A stretch of DNA of 64,000 nucleotides from Moniliella sp. 'wahieum' (GCA_003971905.1 RSEE01000023.1:558001-622000), one strand, 5' to 3'; numbered from the stretch's first letter, positions 37,511-48,529 are shown. Notes: generated by a model not told the origin, from the letters alone. Numbers and translations: made by a program.

Positions 37511-38133
37511 CCCCAGGCGCGTCCGGCTCGTTGCTGGCCAAGAGCGCGCCTACATTAAGTACACAAAACAGCACCCGCATTTCGCGCCCCCGGCACTGCT
37601 GACGTAATCCGGTATGTCACCTCGCTTCGTCCATGCATGTCGATGCTGTATAGATACACGCCGCGGAGGCTGGCTCCCCCCGTCATTCCGATCTCGCATC
37701 CTTTCTTCAACCACAGGCTCGAGTCACTTTGCGGCCAGGGGTGGGTGTTGGTATGGTTATGCACTCAAGATGATGTTGATGGTTGGAAGACCTGGTCCAC
37801 CCTTCCGATCATGGGCCTCGGTGTGTGTTATATCAGCCGCAAGCTCATTTTGTCGGTAAAGAAACTGCCCCTCATGCCCTCTCCAGCTTCAAGTACTTGG
37901 ACGCCCTTGCCCGAATGGCGAAGACAGATTCGTACATTCACGGTTCATGTCTCCCATCACCACTTCTAGCGTGTCTGTCTACGTCCAAAGATGATCTCAC
38001 CAAGCCAGAGGCCGGCACTCCCCGCAGCCACAAGCCAAGGCTTAATCAAGGCGATCGCCAAGTTTGCTCTATATGTCAGTTCCTTGTCGCGAGCGACGTT
38101 TCCCCGGCGGCAATGCGTAGCCAAAACGATCAG
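37511..38133. other. Intergenic: GCP4 gene promoter and 3' flank of the small membrane protein gene
   Basis: No open frame with motif content was found. The plus-strand frames at 37783-38151 are compositionally ordinary but unsupported. Confidence 0.4.
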
Positions 38134-38646
38134 TTAGCTTTGCTGGGATGAGTTTCCGGTACGAGCATAGTACTCCTGGCGCAGTTCATCTTTCCACTTG
38201 TGGATCTCATCCTCAGTAGGGATGATCCCCCTTTTCCCCAGCTCGGAGCGGGCAACAGCCCTCATGCGGGCATCAAAGTCCCTCTCCTCCGATTCGTGCT
38301 GCAGCAGGGCTTTGTCTGCGGAGAGGGTGAACCAGGCCAAGGCCACTTATGGGATAAAGTCAGCCAATAGAGTTTCCACAGCCCACACCACATCCGCGCC
38401 ATATCCTATCGCATCCCAGTTGCGAGCGGGACATACCCGAGGCAGTGATAAAGACTTTGACCTGAACCTCTGGCGACCAAAGGCAGGGTAAGCAATGCCG
38501 CCAAAGTAACATCCGAGGCCGCCTAGGAGTGTGCCATAGAGCAGACCCTTGATTCCAGCAAGAGACTGCACCAGCGATGCATGCTCCGTCTCATCTCGGC
38601 GCCAAAATCTCCGGCGTTGTTCAAGAGGAAGCCCAGGATCGCTCAT
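38134..38646 (-). CDS. Small membrane protein, conserved-looking, function unknown
   Basis: The ATG at 38646 begins MSDPGLPLEQRRRFWRRDET, then a glycine-rich membrane segment GLLYGTLLGGLGCYFGGIAY. After an intron (roughly 38347-38430, donor GTATGT) exon 2 reads ALAWFTLSADKALLQHESEE, RDFDARMRAVARSELGKRGI, PTEDEIHKWKDELRQEYYAR and TGNSSQQS, with the stop at 38134-38136. The phase of the two exons does not match exactly, so a small indel near the junction is likely. Size (about 140 residues), one or two membrane spans near the N-terminus and a charged C-terminus resemble small mitochondrial inner-membrane proteins, but I do not recognise the family. Confidence 0.55.
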
Positions 38647-40765
38647 GGTGGCGGCGCGATGAACAATGAATGTTGGAGTTGAGTGTTGAGTGCTCGGTGT
38701 TGAGAGTTGAATGATGGTCAAGTCGATGTCATCTTCGTCTACCAACGGCTCGAGGCTTCACTAGAAGCGTGAAGTTCTTGAACGTTCAACGCTTCTGTGA
38801 CATATGACAGCTGATGCATGATGCATGATGCATGATGACACATGTCAACGTTGAACTTGAACGTTCAACCCGGAGCGAATTTCGGTGCAAGTGAGTACTA
38901 TTGTGGGGATCCGATCCTCGTCCCACCCACTTTTGGCTCCCCTGCTCTTCGTACTATTATGGCCTGTTTCTTCTCTTTCCTACTCAACATGTTCATTGAG
39001 AACGTGGGTGGCCCGGAAAGAGCGCGCAAACATGAATACTCCCATGTGGCCTCATGCATCAGTGCCCCAACTTGTATTTTTTGGTGCAGGTGAAAAAGAC
39101 GTCCTCAATGAGATGGCCGCACTTCTGTATACTTTTGAAGCAAATAGAAGAGAAAGAGAGGAACGGGGAGAATAAAGCAAGCGGAGTATACGAAACAGCT
39201 GAATGTCATTCAATCTGGACTTGATCTTGATAGTGTTGAGCTCTGTGGACTTGGCAGAGGACAAGGAGGAGAGCCAAGTCTCGTTGAGCCCATAGATATA
39301 CTCAATCACATCTCAAACTCATATTGCGCCTCATTCATAATGCGCTTCAAAACATTAAGAGCCTGCCGAGAGAAGCTCCACCACATCGCGCTGCCAGCAC
39401 TGGTGTTGCTTTTTATTCCCCCCTTCCCCGCTACACACACACAGGCCAAAGTGTAAGCCTACAACCTCGGGAAAAGTGGTGATAAGGTATGTTGCGTATA
39501 TATCCCTGTGCTCATCCAGTCCGCACGCTGTTTCGCCTTGGGGTGAAAAGGTCATTTTCTTACTGTACTAGTCCATGTGGAAAAGTTGTCTATCTTTTCT
39601 GAACCAGTATTTTTGAAGAGGGAGACGTACATGGTGGGGAGAGAATTAGGAAGGCAGTAATACATATTATAGAGGAAAAGGGGGATGATAGTCCTGAAAG
39701 AATGTGTGTTGGGTTAGAGTGCGAGAGAGATGAAGGGATGGTGACCCACCACAGAGGCGCGTACCGAAAAATAAAGAGCAACATCGAGGAAGGTGGTGAA
39801 GAGAGTGGCGAAGAATAGCAGGCTCCTTTGGAAGATGAAGAGTTACATGGCGAGACAGGGGAGCAGACCCACCCCCATGCCATATTTTCACAATATGATG
39901 TATAGGCAACCATTATGCATGGGGACCGAGATGGTATAACAAGGGTGTCAGACTCGGTTCAATCGTAAGCGTCCCCGCCACCATGGTTCAGTATGAATGA
40001 GGAAAGAGCACCATGAGCAAGTGCGAACACATACGCTCATAAGAACGCGGATGCCACAGCACAGTGGTTGCGCAAGGATGGGTCAGAGTGAGAAGGAAGG
40101 CTCACGCCGTTCCCACTTTTGCCACAATTATATGCAAAATCTACTCTAATGTGTAAGGGTTTGGCCTCCACGGACAGTCGCCTGACGTATGACGAACCAA
40201 AAGAAAGAGCCGACCTCTATAGCACCTTGGGTAAAGAGGTCCAAGGGCGTAATAGGCTTAAGCTTTTCTTACCATATTTTATAGTCGTCATCCCTCTCTG
40301 GCTCTTACTAGGGGGCGTGGAATGGATGAGGTAGAATTGAAGTAGAAACAGGGTGGCTGATGCCATTTTGTTAAAAGCCAGTGTGTGATTTCGCTCCCCC
40401 CATTTTCGATGTATTGTCTCGAGCGTCTCTTCACTCATTTCCCCATTTGGTGGTATTCAGCTTCGCTCCATGTCCTCTGTTTTCGTTTCTTCCACACGAA
40501 CGATTACCACCTTCCATGGGTTGTGTCTCCACTCTGGTCTCCATATTGCCTTCGCCCCCAGCTTGGACACAATTGGTCGCTTTTGACTGTCCAAAATCCA
40601 TTATTAGTCCGGAGAGAGGGTCTTTACGTCGACAGAGGTAAGGCGCATCACGCGCCCATTCATGCGGAACGGAACACTGTCTCGAAACCATGAGTATTCG
40701 AATGCTGTATAGTGGTTGACACGGAGTGATAATAACGGAGACGCGGCGGCGCGCTCTACTGGGCA
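38647..40765. other. Intergenic with repeat and a possible coding remnant
   Basis: 38647-38880 carries TTGAG/GTTGA-type short repeats and an ATGCATG heptamer repeat. On the minus strand about 39375-39175 reads ALNVLKRIMNEAQYEFEM then IEYIYGLNETWLSSLSSAKS-TELNTIKIKSRLNDIQL after a one-base break. Amino-acid usage is protein-like and an acceptor-like CTCTCGGCAG precedes it, so this may be an exon of an unrecognised gene. The remaining part to 40765 has no supported feature. Confidence 0.35.
38812..38838. repeat. Heptamer repeat (GATGCAT)
   Basis: There are three full GATGCAT units and a partial fourth. ATGCAT is a perfect palindrome. It lies about 170 bases upstream of the small membrane protein gene start. 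Confidence 0.75.
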
Positions 40766-41163
40766 TCAGAGCAGGCGGGCCTTAGCTTGCATCAGAACAT
40801 CTTGGATCCAACGCAGCCCGTAGCAGTATGTCTGAGGCTTCTCCCCAGCCCGTTCGGTGACCATAGAAACGATCGACCCCCACCGTTCTGTCATCGCGTC
40901 CACAACCGCTCCATGGTCTACATTCCAGGAAAAAATGATCATAGCGATTCCAATACATTCCAAGTACCGTAACACATTTCCTTCAATATTGCCACAATTG
41001 CAGATACGTCTATAACCGTGGGCACGACCCAGGCCATGAGTTCGCCGAGTGACGGTCGGCGGCCCAGGTATGGATATTTCATACCGGGCAATAAGCCATT
41101 GAGTGAAGACGAAGGGGAATAATTAATAAGGAACCGATAAGAGCAACAGGCGGTGATGCTCAC
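40766..41163 (-). CDS. Possible small hypothetical protein, one frame break
   Basis: An upstream frame reads NGLLPGMKYPYLGRRPSLGE, LMAWVVPTVIDVSAIVAILK-E and, after loss of one base near 40985, VLRYLECIGIAMIIFSWNVD, HGAVVDAMTERWGSIVSMVT and ERAGEKPQTYCYGLRWIQDV before a stop at 40766-40768. The composition (balanced hydrophobic and charged residues, Trp and Tyr present) is unlike the chance frames around it. Two hydrophobic helices are visible (VVPTVIDVSAIVAIL and CIGIAMIIFSW). The family was not recognised and the 5' exon structure is unclear; it could be the last exon of a longer gene reaching towards 41400. Confidence 0.35.
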
Positions 41164-42523
41164 TTGTGAATTAATGAGAGTTTTGAAGCGCGAAAAGAGG
41201 CGGGGGAGTAATAAGTGAAGCTAGTGAAGAGTGGGGGGCGCGACTGAAGGTTGGTCAGCCTTGAAGAATGAGAGTTCTATAATGGCGAGGCTGTGAGAAG
41301 GCGGAGGGGGTGACACACTGGAAAAGAACTTTTGCGAGAAAAACGCCGCCTGAGAACATGCATAAACACAAAGCCTTGTGGAGAATAATAGAATGCCACC
41401 CAGTTGTTGCACCGTGGCTGTTGTGAGTGGCGCTACCCTAGTTAGCTAGGTGAAGGTTTTAGGCTTAGCCTGCGCCGCGCGCGTTCTATCCGTGGCGCCT
41501 CCGCTTGGGTCCCATTGTAAGCCGCACGTGTAGTAACTGTTGGCGCATTCCTCTGTTCTTCCTTACCACCGCCACCTCTTCACTCCACTCGTTACCTCGT
41601 TCTCGATCATCTATACTTCTGATAGCTCAGACCGCGCCGTCTGCCTGCCGTAGTATGCCGCTACACTGTGAACCCATTCCCCACTATGGGTATGTCTTTC
41701 CTGGCAAGCCATATGAGGTGAAGGCAGCAAGGCAGCCACAGAAGGGGACAGTCAGAAGGATGCAGTTATAATCTCTTCGGCCGCCGTTTCCGACGATTCA
41801 CAAAAAGGATGTTGGATTTTCCGGTTTCCAGTACCACATATATTGTGGTAGATATATTGGGGTAGATTCTGATGGAGGCGGAAGGGGAACGCACCGTTTC
41901 TCACAGAGATAGATATAAGGCATGCCATTGTGTCCCATTCTCACGGATGGTTACATTGCAAAGCCCCAAACTCAATCACAATTCAGACTCAGGGGTAAGG
42001 GCATATTGGCGTGAGGTTACTAAGAGAAGCAAAATTGGAACTGCGACGGTCTGAAGCGGCAACTTACAGAGAGACGAAGGAACAACAGGGTAAGGCCTAA
42101 GGGGGCGATGAACCAAAGAGAAGGAAGAACTCACACAGGGGTGGGAAGCGTCGGGAAAAAGCACATCTGGGAGAGGCGGAGGAACTGTGCTTGGCGTCAT
42201 CGATCATCCGGGCCTTTATTGAACTCCCTCGTGCCCCCCTGTCGGACGACACTCCCATTCTCGGCGAGCCCACCGCTGTGAAGAAAAATGCCGAGATGTG
42301 TGGCGTAGGTAGATATATGGCCAGGCGTGCGGACTACTGAGAATGGTGAGATCTGAGACTAGGAGTGTTCGGATGATCAGGAATGGAGAGCTCGGAGGAT
42401 GTTCGATGATCGATGACCGGATGACCGGCCGATGACCACTGCAGAAGGATTTCGATAGGGGAAGCGTTTCTTCTTTTTGTCCCTGCTGTGACATGTGCGC
42501 GTTGTGAATGCGCTGAACGTATA

Positions 42524-42570
42524 ACGTTGAAGCTGTTGAAGCTTGAAGCTCGAAGCTTGAAGGTTGAAGT
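42524..42570. repeat. Heptamer repeat cluster (GAAGCTT and variants)
   Basis: Imperfect tandem units of GTTGAAG, GCTTGAA and GAAGCTC/GAAGCTT occur over about 47 bases, related to the units at 34561 and 45398. Confidence 0.6.
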
Positions 42571-42627
42571 TCTGCAAATGCTTAGTATGAATTCAGAATT
42601 CGTTGAACTTGAAGCATGAAGCCTAAC

Positions 42628-42675
42628 GTCGAACGTGGTGAACATGGTGAACGTTGAACGTGTTGAACGTTGAAC
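42628..42675. repeat. Heptamer repeat cluster (GTTGAAC/AACGTTG)
   Basis: Units of GAACGTTGAACGTGTTGAAC keep a seven-base period with the palindrome AACGTT. Confidence 0.6.
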
Positions 42676-43224
42676 CCCAGGCCAGGGGTGGGATCTGGGG
42701 GAAGCGCAAGTCGTCCTGTGGACGTGCAGGACATGGGATGATTAATGATTGAGGAAGATATGTATAATGGATGATGGATGATGCAATGATGGGCTGAAAT
42801 GCACTAGCATGGGAGAAAATGCGGGCGCAGAGATCGCTCTCAGGGCATCAGCGCATCATGTGAATCATGTATCAGCGCTGCGCCATTAGTACTTAGTGCA
42901 TTAGTGCATTTGTGTTTAGCCAAGCGAAACAGCGCTCCCAATTAGACAATTGGAGAGCGTGAGACTGAGGCTGGGAGGGCTACCCTGGGCGCCTGGGCGG
43001 CGACACCACCAGTGCGCCAGGACGCCACGCAATGCCTATATGCGCCCATGAGATCATTACAACTGAGATCTGAGAGAGTGTCGGACGTTCTACTGTGGCG
43101 GTAAATGCTGTGACACTGAGGCTGAACTTGCTCGGTACTGAATCTGAGTACCGAGTGGCTGGAAGCTCTGAGGACGGGCCTGTATGTACTGTCTGCGGGA
43201 AACTACCGCCGTGCGGGCTGTGCT

Positions 43225-43246
43225 GACATGTGACATGTGACATGTG
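43225..43246. repeat. Heptamer repeat (GACATGT)
   Basis: There are three perfect units of GACATGT. ACATGT is palindromic. Confidence 0.75.
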
Positions 43247-43562
43247 CGTGTGATACGCAGTGTTTCACTGCCAGACCAACTTGGTACTCAGTCTGAGATC
43301 TGGGGGGGTCTGAGGATCTGAGGCCCTGTGGCCTGAGCGCCTGAGCGTCTGTTGAACGCGCGGCGGAGTACCAGTAATTGTGTACCGAGCAAAACTTGGT
43401 CTGCGTCACGCGTCAGGGGCTGGTGTTAGTGCATGTTAGCCATGTTAGCAGCGCAGCTGTGCTAAACGTTAAACACGCTAAGCGCAATATCCAGTGGCAA
43501 CGTGGATCACCATCGTCACCGATCACATGCATCACAGGCACAGGTCGTCTGCTGCCCCCTAT

Positions 43563-43585
43563 GTTTAACGTTTAACGTTTAACGT
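43563..43585. repeat. Heptamer repeat (TTTAACG)
   Basis: There are three perfect units of GTTTAAC/TTTAACG with the palindrome AACGTT spanning each junction. Further degenerate copies continue to about 43745. Confidence 0.75.
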
Positions 43586-44536
43586 CGTACCTTTACGTTT
43601 ACGCGTTACGCGCTACGCGCCTTTACATCTACCACCTACCGCTCAGCGTACTTCACGCTTCACGAGCTTCACGTTTAACACGTTAATGTAGGCTACCGGT
43701 TTAACGGGTTAAACGTTAACGTTTAACGCAGGTTAACGCAGGTTAACTAGCGCTTACTTGCGCTTAAGCTTTGAGCGTCGAAATCTAAGAGAGTTACATA
43801 CGATGCATGCTTGCCTAGTACCCGGTACACGTTCTCGGTTCCCGCTCGGCTGGTAGATGTTTACCAGGTAATAAAAAACGCAAAAGTTCTTGGTTGAATC
43901 AATCGATAATGGATAGGAAAGGCTGTTCGAGACCTTGCTGTGGGCCGTATGGCCGTATCACCGGCGTCGGTGACCGGTGGTGAGGAGCTGTGGCTCGGTG
44001 CCCATGCCCAGGTTTGAAAGTTAACCTCTGTAGGAAAACCATTAATCAGTACTGAGACTCAGTACTCAGTCTGAGTACCGTTTAACCACACGTCACGCGC
44101 CACGCACCACGCGTCACGCATCACAATCGTTACATGTTTCATGCTCGGTGTTACATGTTAGGTACGTTTGATCCTAAGCTTTTAGAACACAGGGCTCGGC
44201 CGCACGCCGATCATCTGTACGTGCATGTGCACATGGATATTGGATGCGCACATGCAGCGCTCCTGCTCACACTCACCAGACGCACTACCGGCACAATGCA
44301 AACCCTTTCCTTCTCCCGCCTGCCGCCCTGAGCGTGAGCACTGAAACGCCGCCCAGGCACCAAGGTGGTGCAACCTCTTACGTAACTCCATTTCTCTTAC
44401 CCGAATCACACTGGAGTCCATGCCCCTTCTACTATTTCCCCCTTTCCCTTTTCTCCATCCTCTCTGCGTCCTGTCTCCCCCGCCCTCCAACTACCACCGG
44501 CCACCAGCCCACTCCAACTGAAGCTTCCCATCAGGT

Positions 44537-45003
44537 ATGCGCGTCCTGCTGCTGCTTGCCGCTCTTACCGGTGCTTTCGCATCGCGGGACATGTTGGTGA
44601 ATGTTCCCAATCCTGGGGATGCCCTCAATCTCGCCCAGCCAACCTATGATTGGAGCCCTCAGGGGCCAGCAAAACTTCGCTCGCTCTTTCGGTGGCAGTA
44701 TGACATGCGCGACACTGCATTTGACCTTGGACTGGATAAGTCTGAAATCGCTTTCGACTCGCCTCCGCCTATCTCATGGGAGCAGTGTTGAACCTTCCTC
44801 CCGAGCCACCTTTGGACCGCGGAAGGTCGGAGGAGCGCATCATCAACTACGCTATGGTACGTCTTCTCTATTTATCCATCACTACCACCCGAGCCGAGCG
44901 CTGACAGCCGACACCCGTGCAGCTGATGGCCCAGCAGCGCGATTTTCACAAAGCCCTTCAAGCTCGCCATGAGGCTGAAGAGACGCCTAATCAAAGCCCC
45001 TGA
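44537..45003 (+). CDS. Small putative secreted or ER protein, function unknown
   Basis: The ATG at 44537 opens a short signal peptide (MRVLLLLAALTGAFASRDML), then NVPNPGDALNLAQPTYDWSP, WQYDMRDTAFDLGLDKSEIA and FDSPPP. After a one-base frame break near 44775 it continues MGAVLNLPPEPPLDRGRSEE and RIINYAM, an intron (44857-44922, GTACGT donor), and LMAQQRDFHKALQARHEAEE ending at a stop at 45001-45003. The total is about 130 residues. The signal peptide, single intron with the local consensus and in-register exons support a real gene in the middle of the repeat-rich tract. The mature sequence has almost no cysteine, so it is not a typical Cys-rich effector. The family was not recognised. Confidence 0.6.
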
Positions 45004-45397
45004 ACACTCTGTGGCAGCATACCCTCGTCTCTGGTTCCTTCGACCTCTTCTTTGTTCTGCACCCCTCCGCACTGGGCTCGACCTATATTCGTTTTTTTCT
45101 CCGTTTTGCACATCAACTCTTTTTTGGTTACGACAGCGGTAAGCGCTATAGGCGCTACTCTATAATAAGGAGAAGACTGGCCTTATGGGCAATGGATTAC
45201 CCGTTATCGATTATCCCCGTTATGCGTTGTATTCTATACTCGTGTGCTGTTGTTATGTTACTGCACACATCCCAACGTTCCCAACAAAAATCAGTGTGTC
45301 GGTTTAGATCACGAGATCACAGAATATAGGTCACTGTCACATGCACAAGGGAACCTTGGGCCCCGCCCTGGCCTGAGGCCCTCAGGCGCAGGCCCCT

Positions 45398-45430
45398 GAA
45401 GCTTGAAGCTTGAAGCTTGAAGCTGAAGCT
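45398..45430. repeat. Heptamer repeat (GAAGCTT)
   Basis: There are three perfect GAAGCTT units followed by two GAAGCT hexamers. AAGCTT is palindromic. Confidence 0.8.
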
Positions 45431-45729
45431 GGCAGCCCGCACATTCAGGGGGTGGGTGGTTGAACGAGTTGATGCTGGTCGCTGATCGAGATGATCCATC
45501 GATGTAATTTCGATGGGGACCTATGCCATCTATGCACTACCCTTCAAGCTGCAGCGCCTTCAGCGCTAGCTTCAGCGCCTTCAGCAATGGGTAACATGGG
45601 TAACCGGTAACAGCACGTGGTATCTGTGATGTGTGATGCACGATGGCCGATGCGCCGACCAGTAGTGCACCATACCCCGATGGGAAAGTTTTTTTTCATT
45701 CAAGCCGAGACAATAGGTGTCACTAGTGT

Positions 45730-45743
45730 CACATGTCACATGT
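45730..45743. repeat. Heptamer repeat (CACATGT)
   Basis: There are two perfect tandem units of CACATGT. ACATGT is palindromic. Confidence 0.6.
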
Positions 45744-45755
45744 AATGCATGTAAA

Positions 45756-45787
45756 ACTAGTCACTAGTCACTAGAGTCACTAGTCAC
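45756..45787. repeat. Heptamer repeat (ACTAGTC)
   Basis: ACTAGTC units, one of them expanded to ACTAGAGTC, run in tandem. ACTAGT is palindromic. Confidence 0.75.
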
Positions 45788-46266
45788 GCTATAAAAGGCA
45801 CGTTAGGCCTTAGGCCTTAGGATGTATTTAATGAAGCTCATCGGCCACCTTAGGCGTGGGGCGGCGTGAGGCCGTGATGTGTGAAGAGGCTTAAGGGCAC
45901 TCAGTGTACTCGTACTCCTTATAGTCCTTAGTGTTCTACTCAACGTACTCACTCAGGCCCAGGCCAGGCCCAGGCCTAGGTCTAACTATTAGTGACTTCT
46001 GCCAAGCCCTAATACACTTCTCCTCGCGCTATATACAAAGAAAACATTGTTAGTTGCTTTCTTTGTTCCTCTCTTCCTCTTCCCCGGCACCTGCCATGGC
46101 CAGAAGATCTCAGAGACAATTAAGACATCATCTGCCCCGTCTCGTAAACTGTAACCCTAACCTAAATCGCGCATCGCATTTACCCCCGGCGTCTCTCTAG
46201 TAACTACCGGAAAGGGAAGAGGGAATTTAGGAGTTTATAGCGTCTCACCTTTATTGGAGAGGTTCC

Positions 46267-46358
46267 GCAATGGCCGGGATAGCTCAACGGTAGCATTGGC
46301 CTTCCATCTATGCTCTACTGTTGAGCCACCGGGTGGCTCGTGCTTTGGCCAATGTCAT
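46267..46358 (+). other. tRNA-Gly(TCC)-like 5' half fused to its own inverted copy (palindrome)
   Basis: GATAGCTCAACGGTAGCA matches a eukaryotic tRNA D arm (A box) with two bases missing, and is followed by TTGGC-CTTCCAT, which would be an anticodon arm reading TCC. Instead of a T arm, the sequence runs into TGCTCTACTGTTGAGCCAC, the inverse complement of the D arm, then the perfect hairpin GAGCCAC-CGG-GTGGCTC and GGCCAATG, which inverts CATTGGCC. No TTCGA-type T loop follows. It is either a tRNA remnant rearranged into a palindrome or an unrelated structured element. Confidence 0.4.
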
Positions 46359-47512
46359 TTCAGTTCCTCCTCAGGCCTAGGAGTTCCGTTGTTTTTCTCT
46401 CCTGTTTTTCCTTGTTCTCCGCAGCTTAGCCCCTGGTGGCGACTCGCTGCATGATGTTCCTCAGTAGGCGTTGCTGGTTGGCTTAGACCACCACCACCAT
46501 CAGTGCGATTGCATCACCCTCGAGGACCAACCGGACTCCAGGTCTCATCATCTACATTAATGGAAATGGATCCATCAAGATTATTCCTCCCCCCCTGTAT
46601 CCACAGTTTACATCGTCTTCTCAAAAAATTCTGCACACATCCCAGCCGTTGCCGCATTATAGTTTGTTGATCTTTGTGGTGATGGGATGGGTAGAGAGGT
46701 CATCGAAGAAAGAAGAACTATTATGGATGGGTCTTCCTTGGCTTGTGCCCGAGCTGTTTGCCGTTGCCATTCTCTGTAGGGGTGTGGGTATAGGCTGCCA
46801 TCGAGGCGGAGGAAGAATGGGAATAAGAACATGTTGCTGTGGATGTCTCCATCACTAAATGGCTTCCCTTAACCCACCTAATCATAGCCGCAGAGGACGG
46901 CATAGGCATACGGACGAGCCTGATGAAGCTCATACGCCCCCTGATCCCACCTTGAATAATGACTTGAACTTGTTGGTGGAAAGGGAGGCACAGAAGTGTA
47001 GGCTCTGAGTTCAAGACCTGGACGTTAATTTTCCGCGACCTGTACGTCCCATTTTCGCCGCGAAGCTGTTCATATGGTTTCCTCTTGTTTCTCGCGGAGG
47101 GTGCGGGGAACCTGCTCTTTTCTTTGGACTTTTCTTGTTTTGACTAGTACTCTTTCCCGATCCTGGTTCAATGTGTGGGAAGCCATTTTCCCTGCTGGGT
47201 CTATGTTCCTGTCTGAGAACTGTCACGGGCTGCGGCGGACACGATGGTCCGACCGTAGCTAAGGCCCCCGGCTCCGCACATGCCCAGTAGAGCGTGCTCC
47301 GCAGGCCACCAAGTATGATGATGGTTGGTTGTACCCTGTGCGGTGGCACAAGGGCCATGCTCCGCGCGACAATAGTCGCCCACCGCCCAAGTCCAAGTCG
47401 GCCGGCCTAAATAAGGCCACCGAGCTTCCAATGCCGTGCGGCGTCTGCCGCCTCGTCCCCGTTTCCTTTTCCTTTCTCGGTCGCGCCTGCGGCGACCAAC
47501 CCCGCTTTTGAC
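46359..47512. other. Intergenic, no gene seen
   Basis: Open frames on both strands are short, and I could assign none. The last part (about 47000-47500) may belong to the repeat described next, but I cannot set its left edge. Confidence 0.4.
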
Positions 47513-48060
47513 ATGTCTTCCTTTCTACACCCCCCTCTTGTATCCGTTTCCCTTTTGATCCTGCCTGTACCCCTGGTTGATGGGGATCTTTTCCCCCACC
47601 TTCCATTCTCGTCCTTCTCGTCCTTTCTCGTCATCCTCTCGCCTTCCCGTCTATCCTGTCCGACTCCTGCCCGTTTCCAGCCAATTTATCCAGTACAGGC
47701 AGCTTCTCTTGTTAGCGTCCGACTTCTCCTCCGACCTCGTCCTCCAGCCCTTCGTCAGTCCAATCGCGCGAGCCCTCCTCTGGTCGCGGCGATTCCCAGT
47801 CTCTGTTGAGGCAGTGTTTGTCCCCCTCTGCCTCCCATCCCTAAGTCCCGGAGGCTTCAGACACGTTACTACGGCCCAAGCCGGTGCAGACGCAGCCTTG
47901 CCACACGTGCAGCCGCCCCACCAAAGGCCTCTCCTCGTCCCTAGCTCCGCTCGGACGCACCAACCAGCCTAAGCCCGAAACTACCGTGAGTCGACCTACC
48001 GTCGCCTAAGGGATTGTACCCCAAAACCCCCAGGGCGGGCCCCCTGGCGGCGCCCGCCCG
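47513..48060 (+). repeat. Diverged dispersed repeat, copy 1 (plus orientation)
   Basis: The stretch aligns with the reverse complement of 48530-49150. Shared blocks include CCAGTACAGGCA, GGCTTCAGACAC, GCC(T/A)TGCCACAC, AGGCCTCTCCT, ACTACCGTGAGTC and GGGATTGTAC, in the same order with a rough identity near 70-75 per cent by eye. It has the look of a transposon end or LTR-plus-leader. No protein motif (protease, reverse transcriptase, integrase or transposase) was found. Confidence 0.5.
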
Positions 48061-48529
48061 TGACAAGAACCGCGGCGTTCTCTTTGCTTTACCCGTTTAT
48101 CCCACGCTGGGTTACTAATTCCTAAAATACTAACTGATCCTGTATATGTGACCGTTTTGATATCCATGCTACTTCACTCTATAGAGGACCAGGGTGTATC
48201 AAGATAATCATTTGTCGCATTTTGAGGAAGGGCAAGAGAGAGAGAGAAAAGATATTATTTATGCTATTCCAATAAGAGATGTGACGAGTCTATACAAGGC
48301 AAAGTCGTACACATAACCGAAGGGAAATCGTGGGGGGCATATCCGTGTCGTGTGATGTCTCTCTTCCCTGCCAGGGATTGGTCCTTAATGGACTCAACAA
48401 GCAACCCCTGCGTTTGTCCTAGTTTATTAGTGGCTGTAGAACATATACTCTCTACTGGGTCTTTCAGTTTCCCCTCCACCGGGCAGCTATGCCTTCCAAC
48501 TTTTCGCCAGGGGGCTCACCCGAGGGGGC
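48061..48529. other. Spacer between the inverted repeat copies
   Basis: This AT-richer spacer of about 470 bases contains no feature I can support. Confidence 0.4.

Larger units (their letters stand above)
41164..44536. other. Gene-poor tract rich in short palindromic repeats
   Basis: No supported gene. From about 42480 to 44160 the sequence is dominated by short self-complementary words: AACGTT, AAGCTT, ACATGT, GTTAAC, AGTACT, CTCAG/CTGAG. They include tandem runs listed separately and a dense TTTAACG/ACGCGTTACGCG cluster at 43560-43770. No transposase or reverse transcriptase motif was found. Confidence 0.55.
45004..46266. other. Intergenic, palindrome-rich, no gene seen
   Basis: This contains the GAAGCTT, CACATGT and ACTAGTC heptamer repeats listed separately, and GGCCTTAGGCCTTAGG near 45800. 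A stretch GTAACCCTAACCTAAAT at about 46150 resembles a fungal telomere unit in a single and imperfect copy. No coding region seen. Confidence 0.5.

Noticed and set aside
43563-43770. CRISPR-like array
   Set aside because: Units are seven bases with no spacers, and the genome is eukaryotic.
42480-44160. Centromere or origin based on gene absence and palindromes
   Set aside because: There is no AT-rich core, no known centromere element and no long array. Palindromic words also occur near ordinary promoters in the window.
46140-46170. Possible interstitial telomere repeat (CCCTAACC-like)
   Set aside because: Only one full unit and a partial one are present, which is expected by chance. There is no array and no orientation change in gene content.
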